Source: Sapria himalayana
Lineage: Eukaryota; Streptophyta; Magnoliopsida; Malpighiales; Rafflesiaceae
DNA length: 64,000 nt
Assembly (NCBI GenBank): GCA_029783825.1
Contig: JAREIK010002665.1
Coordinates: 1 to 64,000, forward strand
Reading direction: 5' to 3'
Shown here in pieces: positions 48,888 to 59,777 of the stretch (the stretch's first letter is position 1; each line of letters opens with the position of its first letter). The translations under genes and the position numbers were made by a program. A model generated the notes under the pieces. It saw only the letters and a program-made list of their open reading frames with translations. It was not told where the DNA came from and did not search any database.

Positions 48888-49405
48888 TAGAGATGTCAAT
48901 CGGGCCGGGCCGGCCCGGACCGGCATGAGGCACAACACGATTCCGCCCTGCCTAGCTTGGCCCAGCACAGAAATTTTTCATGCACAGGCTCGTGTCGTGC
49001 CCGACCATGACACCAGTCGTGTCGTGTCGTGCATAGGCCAATTGGGCCTCATGCCGTGCTTGGCCTGGCACGGTGCCACGGCCCACTAGCATGATACCTC
49101 GGCATGAGCCGAGAAACTGATTTTTTTTAAATTAGGGTTACGTGGGTGCCGAAACCCTAATTTTTTTAAATTAGGGTTTCGGGCACGCCAAAATCCTAAT
49201 TTTTTTTGAAACTAGGGGTTCGGCGTGCGGCGGCACGACGACGCACAGCAGAACCCCTAGTTTTTTTATATTAGGGGTCAGCCTGACCGGGCCGAACCAG
49301 GCGGATTCGTGCCATGGGCCCTTGCCAGGCTGACCTCCACAGAACAGTGCCAGGCCGGCTAAAAATGGGCCGGGCTGGCTAGGCACGTCCCATTTGACAC
49401 CTCTA
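48888..49405. mobile_element. Nested non-autonomous hAT, 518 bp
   Basis: It begins TAGAGATGTCAA and ends TTGACACCTCTA (11/12 inverted). It is flanked by TAAGTATC (48880-48887) and TAGGTATC (49406-49413), matching at 7 of 8. The host hAT sequence resumes immediately. The subterminal DNA is GC-rich (GGGCCGGGCCGG, GGCACGG), as in 7199-7660. The centre (49120-49275) is an array of alternating inverted AAATTAGGG/CCCTAATTT segments. No coding content. Confidence 0.95.
49146..49263. repeat. Foldback array in the nested hAT
   Basis: A 15-bp perfect stem, CCGAAACCCTAATTT (49149-49163) with its complement at 49168-49182, around four T bases, extendable by GTG/CAC past one bulge. Next comes a 13-bp stem, AAACTAGGGGTTC (49209-49221) with GAACCCCTAGTTT (49251-49263). 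Confidence 0.95.
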
Positions 49406-50164
49406 TAGGTATCCTAAGATATTTTAGTGAATTTCTTTTTTTTTCTAATGTGAGAAAAGTAACTTTCATTGTTGCATGTACTATCATGTAAATTATGTGT
49501 TACCTACACCTTTTAAAAATATTACTTAATGGCTAGTCTCTAATAGTTCTAACAAATATAATAATAGCTACTTTATTATTTGAAGTAATATAATAAATAA
49601 TACAAAATATTTTATTCTGAATATCATATTTTTTAAAGATACTCATCTACACTCATATATAGCAATACTATCATGAGAATGTAGGATCTTATGAAATCCT
49701 AAATTTTATTTATTAAATATTTATTTTGATTTAATATAATGAGTCGCGAAGCATGCATATGTTGCATCATCAAGACTAATCTAGATATCAGACATCATAG
49801 ATACTACTCAACTATATTTTCTAAATTTATTAATTATATATTATATTTCTAATTTATAATATTTTATAATGATATTTTTACTTGTTGACATATTAATCCT
49901 ATGATAAGTAGATTAAAAATAGATTTGCATAATACTGACTACCCTAAGATTCTCTGAAAATTTAATTGGAAGATCCATAATCATAATTAATTTAGTCATA
50001 TCTTTCTTCCTAAAATCAGTATGATATATAGAATGGATCAATGAAGATGAACTAGATCAAACCAGAAAGATCCTAGTCCCCACTACTAAGTTGGTTTTTC
50101 CTGTGATATAATGCATTATATTTTATGGTATATTGATTAATATACATCTTAAAGTAGCTAGTGT

Positions 50165-50195
<31 letters not shown>

Positions 50196-51330
50196 TCAAT
50201 TCTTATTTAATATCCCTATAATTTTTATTTTTTATTATTTAAAGTGAGTAAATACAATTGAAGTTCACCTAGTTTTATTTTTATGTGACAAATATGTTTG
50301 AGTCAAAATCATTAGTGAAAACATAATTTCGATCTTAGACCTCCTGGTTGGGTTGTCATTATTATCTATATCTAAGTCAAATTTATTATCACCATATTCA
50401 CTATTTATCATGTTTGAATTTTTTTATAATTTATTAATAAAACTAATAATAAATTTACAAACAAATAAAAAAAGTATATTATAACCGCAACCATTTTTTT
50501 ATAGTCAACTTTCCTTTGCAACATCTCAAATCTCTACTAAAATTTCTAATTATAACTTATAGCAAATATGCATAAATTAAATATAAAAATAGTAAAAAAA
50601 TTACAAAAACAAAAAATATAAGAAGAGAAAGGAGAGAGAGTTGTAGGACATAAAAAATTCAAAGAAATAGAGAATAAAATTCAAAAAAAAAATATATTCT
50701 TTATCCGTAGACATTTTTTAGATTAAAAAAATTATATATTTTTTAATTTTTTTTAAATTTGTTTTAATTTGTTTTAATTTGTTTTAATTTTTTTTAAATT
50801 TTTTTTAATTTTTTTAAACTTTTTTTATAATTTATATGACCGTAAATCTGATATCCATTTTGATTTCTGGTATGTAACTATTGGAAACAATCCAATGACT
50901 ACATTTGTTTTAAAAAAATTGTTTTTTAAAAGGTAGCAAAAGTGGCATGTTATGCCTACCATTATCATTATCGAGGCCCGTTGCTAGAAAACTTGGCAAC
51001 CAACTTTGGTTGGACCTAGAAGGTTTCAAACAAGATCATGTGGCCACATAATTCGAACAAGACTTATGTGTCTAGTTTTTTTTAAATAAAAACACCCAAC
51101 CCAATTGAGTGATTACCTGATAGGGTGTGATCCATGATGTGCGTCCCACCCATACCCGATCAAGGAGTCATGCCTAACCTAATACAAGGTACTGCTTGCT
51201 CCAGTCCAGAATGGCATGAGCCATGCATTGGGCTGGCATTGCACCTGTCTAAACATAATTATGGATCATGTCATGTCAGGCCTAGCATAGATAATTCAAA
51301 TCATATTTTTTCAGTCCGTAAGGACATTTT

Positions 51331-51434
51331 TTTAGATTGATGATGAGTTAATCATACAATTCATGTAAATTTTGAAGTAAAATCTAAATATGTTCAACTT
51401 TTTCTATTTTATGACCTAACATAGTAAGTTGATA
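51331..51434 (+). repeat. Relic of the 1994-2930 tandem repeat unit
   Basis: An AGATTGATGATGAGTT segment, a TTTTGAAGTAAAATCT segment and a GACCTAACATAGTAAGTT segment occur in the same order and spacing as in the tandem repeat (for example 2091-2175). One copy only, cut at 51434 by the CACTA element. Confidence 0.7.
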
Positions 51435-52255
51435 CACTACTAAAAATTACGATAATACTGACCAAAATACCGACCAAAAAATTCGATCGGTAATTACTGT
51501 CCAAAACACGACCAATTAGCGTTTAGGAAAGGGTATTGAAAAAAAAATTTCCAACCAAAGACCGACCATAATTATCGACCAAATGTATTTTTGTCGAATA
51601 CCACTCTGTAGAGTGGTTATCGAATATATTACCGACTATTTAACAACCTATTATTATAATTGGTACATGCAGTATTTTTTAAAATTATTTATAGTTTCGT
51701 ACATACCGACCATTTACCGACCAAATAATAGGTCGGTAATTACTGAGTAATTCACGACCAATTTAGAGATCCGAAGAGGTGCATTAGAGAAAAATACATC
51801 CGATCAAATTCCTGACCAACTAACGAAGATATATTACCGACAAAATATATTTGGTCGCTAATATGGTCTATAAATAAAAAGGGAATTAGTGAAAAATATT
51901 CCCGAAAAATTACCGACCATTTAATGACCAAAAATATATAATTATTAAAAATGATCGGTATAGTGGTTATCTAATATATTTATAAGGTTATAATTACTGA
52001 CCAAACTACCGACTGAATATTTAGGTCGGTAGCTACCGACCATTTCACGACTGAGTACCGATCATAACTCCCGACCAAAATATTTTTGGTCAGAAATTGG
52101 TCAGTAAATTAGGATGGAAATAGCGAATAGATTGCCGACTAATTACCGACCATTTAACGACCAAAAACGTATTATCATTAAAATTGGTCGGTAAATTGGA
52201 CTCCCAGATACTTATATTATTATTGACCGTTTGCCCATCATAATTTTGGTTGGTA
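51435..52255 (+). repeat. CACTA 5' terminus and subterminal motif array
   Basis: More than twenty ACCGACC or GGTCGGTA words occur in both orientations, about 30-60 bp apart. In En/Spm-type elements such subterminal motifs bind the TNP1/TNPA protein (family knowledge). The array thins out after 52250. Confidence 0.92.
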
Positions 52256-53319
52256 ATTCATTGTTTTAATTTTTTGATTTGAAAATCATTTGCTGAGTCA
52301 TTATAACTTAAAATCATCAAAACTCCATCATTTTTCTGAATCAAAGCCGACTGTAAGCACGAAATCGGAAAATTTTGATATTTCATCTGAATCCAGGTAA
52401 GTTTTTCTTTGTTCTTCTCCTTCAAATTGCTTATACACATCTCCATCTCTCTGAATTATATATAGACATTCGGAATTTCATTTTTTCAGTATATTCGGGT
52501 ATTAGTTTTTTTTTCTTCTCCTAATTTCTTAATTTTTGCTTCGATTTTATTTAACCTAACATGATTTTGACTCGACACAATTAATTAAACTATGAGTTTT
52601 CATTTTTTTAAATTTGTTCATCTACTATTTATATTTTCAGGGTTTGTGATTGATTTCAATTACATGATGTTTGTATCCGAATAATCTTAATGTTAATGCT
52701 TTATATTTATATAATCGTATGACATTATGTATAAATGTCAATACTTTAAGATATATAATGATTTATGTTGAATTAAACTTTTAATTAATGTTAATCTTAA
52801 ATGTCTATAACAGTATATATAAACGTTCATACATTTATATAATCGAATGATATTATGTATATATGTATATACTTTAATATATATAAACGTATTACATTAT
52901 AAATACACATTGATATGTTTATATAAACATATAATGTTATATATAAATATTTATACATATGTATTAATGATTATAAATATCTATACATAATTTATATTAA
53001 ACTATCCATTTATATATTTTCTTATATAACAATTATGTAATATTAATTGATTATACAATTTTGTAAATATTTATATTACATATTATTTTTTATATAAATA
53101 TAGAATATTTATAATATTTATATAAATGTGATATGTATACTATATATTATTTATAAAAGTATTAAATCTAAATATAATAATATTTAAGTAACATTTATAA
53201 AAATATTTTATTCACAAATATTATATAGATACACGTGTTTAATTATATATTCATATGTCATTATATATAAAAGTATTTATAATTATATTTATAATAAAGT
53301 AAACTACTTTTATAATTAT
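52256..53319 (+). other. CACTA leader and AT-rich intron-like DNA
   Basis: 52260-52500 is less AT-biased and could be the transcribed leader of the element. CCAGGTAAGTTTTTCTTT at 52392 fits a plant 5' splice site. From 52640 the DNA becomes almost pure A+T with ATATATAAACGT-like words, with no coding. Confidence 0.45.
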
Positions 53320-55760
53320 ATTCATAACTTTATATAACTAATTTGTAACTATATAATAATGTATAACTATATGTATAATTCTATATAACTATATTTCTAA
53401 AAAAATATACTATATATATATATATATACTAATATATAACTATATATAATTATATTTTACTAAATGTATACCTATATAAATGTTAAATATAATTATATCT
53501 CTAACTACATACATATTTATAACTATATGTGTATAACTATATATAAATATTTGTAAAAATATGTAACACTATATAATTAAATATAACTATATGTGTAACT
53601 ATATACATATATGTATTCATATAATTAAATTAAAATATTTGTTTATAACATTGTATATATTTATGTATAACTACTTATCACTACTTGTATAAATATATAT
53701 ATATATATATAACTATTTGTTTAATTATATATAACTATTTATAACTATATATATTATATATAAAATAATATATAACTATAAATAATTGTATCTTACTATG
53801 TGTATGACTTTAAAAGTTTTATTTATAATTATATTTAAATATTAAATTTACATCTTATATTTAATATATATTTGTATATAGTAGTATATAAAAAAGTATT
53901 TTACTATATCTATACCTATACATTATTATATGTATAAATATATAAAATTAAATTAACAAATATATAAACCTACATGTATAGATATACGTTTAACTATATG
54001 TGTAACTATATGTATAATCGAATGTAACAATATTTATAATTACATGTATAACAACATACAACATTATGTCAAACTATATATGTATAACTATATATTAATA
54101 TTTGTATAACTAAATAAATGTCTATATAATTATATATAATTATATTTGTAACTATATATACATTTATGTATTAATATAATTAAAGCAAAATATTTTTTTA
54201 TAACATTGTTTATATTTATGTATACCCACTTATAACTATTTGTATGAATATATCTATATATAACTATATGTTTAATTATATATAACTATTTATAACTATA
54301 TATATTATATCTAAAATAATATATAACTATAAATAATTATATCTTACTATGTGTATAACTTTAAAAGGTTTATGCATAATTATATTTAAATATTAAATGT
54401 ACTGCTTATATTTAATATATATTTGTATATAGTAGTATATAAAAAGTATTTTACTATATATATACCTATACATTACTTTATGTATAAATATATAAAATTA
54501 AATGAACAAATATATAAACCTACATGTATAAATATACGTTTAACTATATGTGTAACTATATGTATAATCACATGTAACAATATTTATAATTACATGTATA
54601 ACAACACACAACATTATGTCAAACTATATATGTACAACTATATATAAAAATTTGTATAACTAAATAAATGTCTATATAATTATATATAATTATATTTGTA
54701 ACTATATATACATTTATGTATTAATATAATCAAAGCAAAATATTTTTTTATAACATTGTTTATATTTATGTATAAGCACTTATAACTATTTGTATGAATA
54801 TATCTATATATAACTATATGTTTAATTATATATAACTATTTATAACTATATATATTATATGTAAAATAATATATAACTATAAATAATTGTATAGTACTAT
54901 GTGTATAACTTTAAAAGGTTTATGCATAATTATATTTAAATATTAAATTTACTGCTTATTTAATATATATTTGTATATAGTAGTATATAAAAAGTATTTT
55001 ACTATATCTATACCTATACATTACTTTATGTATAAATATATAAAATTAAATGAACAAATATATAAACCTACATGTATAGATATACGTTTAACTATATGTG
55101 TAACTAAATGTATAACCACATGTAACTATATTTATAATTACATGTATAACAACATACAACATTATTTTAAACTATATGTGTATAACTATATATAAATATT
55201 TGTACAACCAAATAAATATCTATATAATTATATATAACTATATTTGTAACTATATATACATTTATGTATTAATAAAATTAAAGCAAAATATTTTTTATAA
55301 CGTTGTTTTTATATATGTATAACTACTTATAACTACTTGTATGAATATATCTATATATAACTATATATATTATATGCAAAAAAATATATAACTATAAATA
55401 ATTGATCTTACTATGTGTATAACTTTAAAAAGTTTAATGCAAAATTATATTAAATATTAAATTTACAGCTTATATTTAATATATATTTGTATATAGTATT
55501 ATATAAAAAAGCATTTTACTATTTATATACATATACATTACTATATGTATAAATATATAAAATTAAATGAATAATATATAAACCTACATGTATAAATATA
55601 CGTTTAATTATATATGTAACTAAATGTATAACCACATGTAACTATATTTATAATTACATGTATAACAACACAACATTATTCTAAACTATATGTGTATAAC
55701 TATATATAAATATTTGTATCGCTAAATAAATGTCTATATAATTATATATACCTATATTTG

Positions 55761-55817
<57 letters not shown>

Positions 55818-56095
55818 GTATTTATGTATTAATATAATTAAAGTAAAATATTTTTTTATAACGTTGTTTATATTTATGTATAACCACTTATAACTATTTG
55901 TATGAATATATCTAAATATAACTATATGTTTTATTATATATAACTATTTATAACTATATATATTATATGTAAATTAATATATAACTATAAATAATTGTTT
56001 CTGACTATGTGTATAACTTTAAAAGTTTTATGCATAATTATATTTAAATATTAAGTTTACAGCTTATATTTAATATATATTTGTATATAGGTTCA
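53320..56095 (+). repeat. AT-only tandem array, about 516-594 bp unit, five copies
   Basis: The anchor TTTGTATATA (after TATTTAATATATA) occurs at 53871, 54422, 54970, 55486 and 56080, giving periods of 551, 548, 516 and 594 bp. Each unit repeats a fixed order: ACTATGTGTATAACTTTAAA, the anchor, AAACCTACATGTATA, TATACGTTTAA, AACAACA..CAACATTAT, TTATGTATTAATA. Units two and three are the most alike. The last is expanded by a (TA)n(TGTA)n run at 55762-55823. Open frames repeated 548 bp apart are artefacts of the array. Confidence 0.92.
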
Positions 56096-56100
56096 TAATA

Positions 56101-56300
56101 AAAATCACAAAATAATCATATTGTTCTAATAAAAATATTTATAACTACTATGCGTATGTTTACTTATAATGAAAATCACAAAATAATTATATTTAAATAT
56201 TTATAACTACTTTGTGTATATTTACTTATAATGAAAATCACAAAATAATTGTATTATTCTAATAAAATTTATAATTGTAATCTAAACAATCCACTTAATT
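56101..56300 (+). repeat. Short tandem repeat, 62-71 bp, three copies
   Basis: AAAATCACAAAATAAT occurs at 56101, 56172 and 56234, each followed by TTATAACTAC or similar. Confidence 0.85.
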
Positions 56301-56364
56301 TTGATTACATGTTCATAATAATGCAAATAAAATTTCTAATTATTATCTTTGAAGTATAGCACGA

Positions 56365-57062
56365 GGTTTCCTAAGAGAGGTTAAAACGTATAATGGTTAC
56401 TGTGTGAATAGTTTTAAATTTCACACTATATTGTATGGTAGCTACTGGGCAACAGACAATACGAGGGTATGCATTAAAAGATCCGTATACAATGAAACAA
56501 AATATGACTATTACGGAATGCTGGTCGAAGTGATCGAGTTAGAATTTGAAGCCCTCCCGGTGAAAAAAACTATGTTATTCAAATATGAATAGTTTGATCC
56601 AACACCACATTTTGATATTATTGTCCATCCTCGATATAAACTTGTCGATGTGCACAATAAAAATTAATCAACAAGTATGAACCTTTTGTCTTGGTAGTAC
56701 AAGCATCACAAGTTTATTATTGTGAATATCAGGGTTAGACCGGTCCTAGAAAGTATTGAAAAGTTGTGTGCAGGATAAAAGCAAGGACTCAAATTGATAT
56801 CCCCGCATTACCAAGTATTGATTTCATAGAACCAGCTTTTCAAAATGATGATAATGATGTTATAATCGAAGCTGTGGTGGGGGACAAAGACATCCTTTTA
56901 GTCGCAACTTCTGAGATGGATACAAGTGGCGATGTAGATGTTAATGAAAATTTAATTGATTATGAGGAAGAAATGAGTGATGAAGATGAGTTTGAAAATG
57001 ATGTTACTACATCTGAAGAAGAAGACGAACCAGATTTGGATGATTCTGATGAGAATGTGTAG
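56365..57062 (+). pseudogene. CACTA TNPD C-terminus (DUF4216) pseudogene
   Basis: This is the end of the CACTA transposase TNPD. In frame from about 56370 it reads GFLREVKTYNGYCVNSFKFH, then DYYGMLVEVIELEFEALPVK and TMLFKYE, a TAG where tryptophan is expected, then FDPTPHFDIIVHPRYKLVDV. This is the DUF4216 domain. After a frameshift, a QASQVYY-like segment and VVCRIKARTQID follow, and an acidic tail (EEEMSDEDEF, SEEEDEPDLDDSDE) ends in a TAG at 57062. The catalytic transposase core that should lie upstream is absent; its place is taken by the AT-only array. At least two stops and one frameshift. The gap to the next gene is about 80 bp. Confidence 0.9.
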
Positions 57063-57139
57063 ACAGTGAGTTTTATGTTATTTTTATTTTTGTTAATCAT
57101 TTTTGTTTATTATCATTGTCATATATATTTTTTATAGGT

Positions 57140-58875
57140 ATGGCATGTGGAGGAGGTAGAGGCAGCACATTGCAAGGTTGTATGAGCTATGGTATAGGCA
57201 GCACGACCTCATGTATGCCCGAAACTGGTAGAGGGTCATCGGTGGTAGAGATGCCACAGCAGACAGAGAAAGTTGTGAATATACCACAGCAGTAGTATCA
57301 GCTGACTGATCCACATAATGGTCATGAGATTTTGATGAATGATAAATAGATGTGGGAGGGAGAGGATGGAGAGGATGGAGAGGATGGAGATATCGAAGAA
57401 TCTTCCTCAGAGCACCCTACAGACAAGAGTCTCCCAATTGCTCATTTTGATCCGACAATTGATAATCCGTAAGATATAAAACTTAACAAATTATTTATCA
57501 ATTTATTAATTTATTTCTTACTTAATAATAATTTTTTTGTTACAGGATGAAGTTAGAGTCTTTTGGTTTCATTTATAGGGTTCTGAGGATAATTTTCAGG
57601 AAGTCCTTTAAATCTAATGGACATAATTGGAAGTCACTCACACATAGAGACCAGTTAATGATTTGAAAAGAATTTAAGATAAATATTATTACCTAAAAAT
57701 TTTTACATTTTTTATTTATTCTTTTGTTCACTAATTAAAATTTATTTATTTATAATTACAGAAAGTTTATAGGTGGATACAACTAAAGGAGTCGGTCAAA
57801 AGTGTATTCTATAAATATGTTGTCAATCAATATAAAGACACCGTGTACGAGATCAAAGATAAATGACTAAAGAAGAAAGAAAAAGATTCGAGTGTCCCGG
57901 ATCATGTTTTTGAGGAGTGGCGGAGAAGATGAGAAGATCCGAATTATAGGAAGATGTGTGATAAACAAAGCGACAATCATCGCTTAGAGTGGGCTGGAGA
58001 GAGTAGTGGCATGTCTACACACACTTGTGGATCTCACTCTATGCGTGAGCACGAACGAGCATTGGTATTATTTATAATTTATACTTTTTATGTTTTATTA
58101 CTTTATGAATTGTGTTCAATTAGGCCTAAAATCATTTCTCATAAGAAACTTTTTTCAATATAATTAACGTATGTATTGTGTGTAATTATAGACACGCAAG
58201 GAGGGTAAGAAGCCCAATGCTCCTCGCTTATTCAGATACACACACACGAAGGCTCATGATGATCAGACTTTCATTAATCAGAGATCTCGTGCAACAAATA
58301 TAAGTTTAAATAAAAAAAAATAATAATCTTTTTTTTGTTTGAATATAAATTGAAATACTTTTCGAACATTTTTATTAGGTTAGATATGAAAAAATATTAG
58401 CTACTGCGACTCAAGCATATTCCCAGTCTACTTCAGGTTCATGTGATAGTGCAACAGGTAATTCTCATTCATCAGCTCCACCAATTGATGCGAATTAGAT
58501 TTGGTATGTGGCTGTTGATGGCAAGGAGAAGATTCTCGTCTATGGCGTTGGTTCGTCGACATCATCATTCTACTCGCATAGACGACCAGACTATGAATCT
58601 GAATTTTTAGGACCAATTTCAAATTTATTCTTGAAGATAGAGAAATTTCAGGATGAGATGCAAAATTCGATACAATTTCAATTTTCCGATACCGAGCGAG
58701 GCATGATCGACTATGGGGATGATAGGGATGAGTTGCGAATGTGTTTTGACTGGCTTACAAAGAAGTTTCAGAAACGAGGACTGCAGTTCAACCCTGATGA
58801 TCTACCTCAGATTGTTTGGCGTAATACTATAGCTACCGCATCTACTCCATATGAATCAAAAATAGGAAACATAAT
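57140..58875 (+). pseudogene. CACTA TNP1-like (Ptta/En-Spm family) pseudogene, five exons
   Basis: This family binds the subterminal motifs of the element. The start is ATG at 57140 (MACGGGRGSTLQG). Introns that fit GT-AG and restore homology are 57469-57545, one ending AG at 57761, 58065-58191, and one ending at 58378. Exons read in turn: an acidic N-terminus; SNGHNWKSLTHRDQLMIWKE; VSDHVF-like PDHVFEEWRRR, then NYRKMCDKQSDNHRLEWAG and GSHSMREHERAL; RKEGKKPNAPRLFRYTHTKA; and a last exon with VAVDGKEKILVYGVGSSTS and LFLKIEKFQDEMQ. At least five in-frame stops (near 57295, 57350, 57866, 57931, 58498) inactivate it. The last 168-codon stretch (58508-59014) is still open, but its final third looks like run-on into non-coding DNA. 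Confidence 0.9.
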
Positions 58876-59013
58876 GTATAAAATACTTTACACTATGCAT
58901 GCTATCTATTTTACTATAGGCATGCTAAGCATATATCAATCTAACATCAGACAATTTTGGAAAACAATAAGATGCATAATCATGTATTTGAAAAGGAGCA
59001 ATGATTCTATTTA

Positions 59014-59281
59014 GGAATATAAAGCAAATAATCTTATACATATTGGATATTCAGACTTTGATTTCCAATTAGATGAGGATGTGAAAAAATTTAATCTTGA
59101 ATTGTGTTAACTTGGGAAGTAGAGTCAAAAGTTAAAGAATTATTAATCTTGTATTATTGATTATATCATAAAAATCAAGCATATGATATTTTTAGATGTC
59201 ACTAAGGAAGCTATATAACTTTAACTTTTTTACATGTCTAATTATTCATTATATACAAATGCCTATTACACATTATTATTA
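59014..59281. other. AT-rich DNA between CACTA and MULE candidate
   Basis: Searched for a CACTA right terminus or GGTCGGT subterminal words; none seen. No coding. Confidence 0.55.
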
Positions 59282-59777
59282 GGGAGAATTATGTATTAAG
59301 GTGTTTTCCTAAAAATCTTTAACATTAAAATAAAAATTTTGGTATTTTTAAAGGTCAAAAACTAAAAATAAAGTAAAAATAATGTTACTCGATTTCATAA
59401 GTCTTAAAATACAATTGCCCCTCCCCTGCCCCTAGCCCCTTGCCCACGCCAAAACCCCCACCCCTCTCATCCTCGTTAATCTGCCATCACCTCTCACCCC
59501 TCTCTTCCCACCCATCTCCCGCCAGCCTTTTCCACGAGCTCCTTCATGGAGCTCCGTCGAGCTCAATATGGAGCTCCAGTGAGCTCCACGTCAACCTCAC
59601 TAGAGCTCAACAGAGCTACGCAAAGGAGTTCATGGTGAAGTGCTTGGGTTAGTTTAGGACTTAAGAATTCAGGTGACCTTATTTTTAATTTATTTAGTTG
59701 ACTTTTATAAGCATATCAAAAATTTAGTTTCTAAATATTAAAAATTTTTGGAGAATCACCTCAAAACACAATTCTTC
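59282..59777. mobile_element. Mutator-like element with long inverted repeats (Pack-MULE candidate)
   Basis: The left arm GGGAGAATTATGT..AAGGTG..CTAAAAATCTTTAA (from 59282) is mirrored by the right arm ending TTTTTGG..CACCTC..ACACAATTCTTC (59777). The similarity continues inward to about 59412 and 59650, giving inverted repeats of about 130 bp. ATTATTATTA (59272-59281) and ATTATTATAA (59778-59787) are a 9/10 candidate duplication, within the size typical of Mutator-like elements, though AT-simple. The interior, 59413-59650, is GC-rich, unlike anything nearby, and open for 70 codons on the plus strand. A captured gene fragment is likely but its source is unknown. Confidence 0.8.
59440..59652 (+). 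pseudogene. GC-rich captured fragment inside the MULE candidate
   Basis: I do not recognise the source gene. The plus-strand frame begins MPTPKPPPLSSSLICHHLSP and is proline/serine/histidine-rich. It then has repeated GGAGCTCC words (59540-59590) giving HELLHGAPSSSIWSSS, and ends MVKCLG and a stop within the right inverted repeat. The minus strand is also partly open (a SMKELVEKAGGRWVG-like segment), so the true coding strand is undecided. The start codon lies inside the GC-rich part, just after the left inverted repeat. It could equally be non-coding GC-rich filler. The composition contrast with both sides is the main evidence of transfer. Confidence 0.45.

Larger units (their letters stand above)
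47294..51330 (-). mobile_element. Old hAT element interrupted by a younger hAT
   Basis: The left terminus resembles TAAAGATATCAA (47294) followed by a decayed subterminal GGCATGACC region. The right subterminal region, with GGCATGAGCCATGC and CAGGCCTAGCATAG words, ends near 51290; its final terminus is not clear. Within it, 47820-48840 and 49414-50420 align in order with the transposase of 40880-42886, including the central region near 49540-49690 and the post-BED region near 49900-50110. All frames are broken. The break at 48887/49414 is filled by the element at 48888-49405. The 67-codon frame at 48289-48492 is a by-product. Confidence 0.78.
51435..59013 (+). mobile_element. CACTA (En/Spm) element, right end not found
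   Basis: It begins CACTACTAAAAATTACG, the CACTA terminus. Subterminal ACCGACCA/GGTCGGTAA words fill 51450-52255. Then come a leader with a GGTAAGT splice donor (52397), about 3.5 kb of AT-only DNA with a tandem array, the end of a TNPD gene and a TNP1-like gene, in the usual CACTA gene order. I found no CACTA-complement terminus (AGTAGTG) after the last coding exon, so the 3' end is deleted or beyond recognition. The end given is the last open coding stretch. Confidence 0.9.

Noticed and set aside
54423..55195. Two similar 74-codon open frames 548 bp apart
   Set aside because: They are the same position in successive units of an A+T-only array; the similarity is of the repeat, not of a protein.
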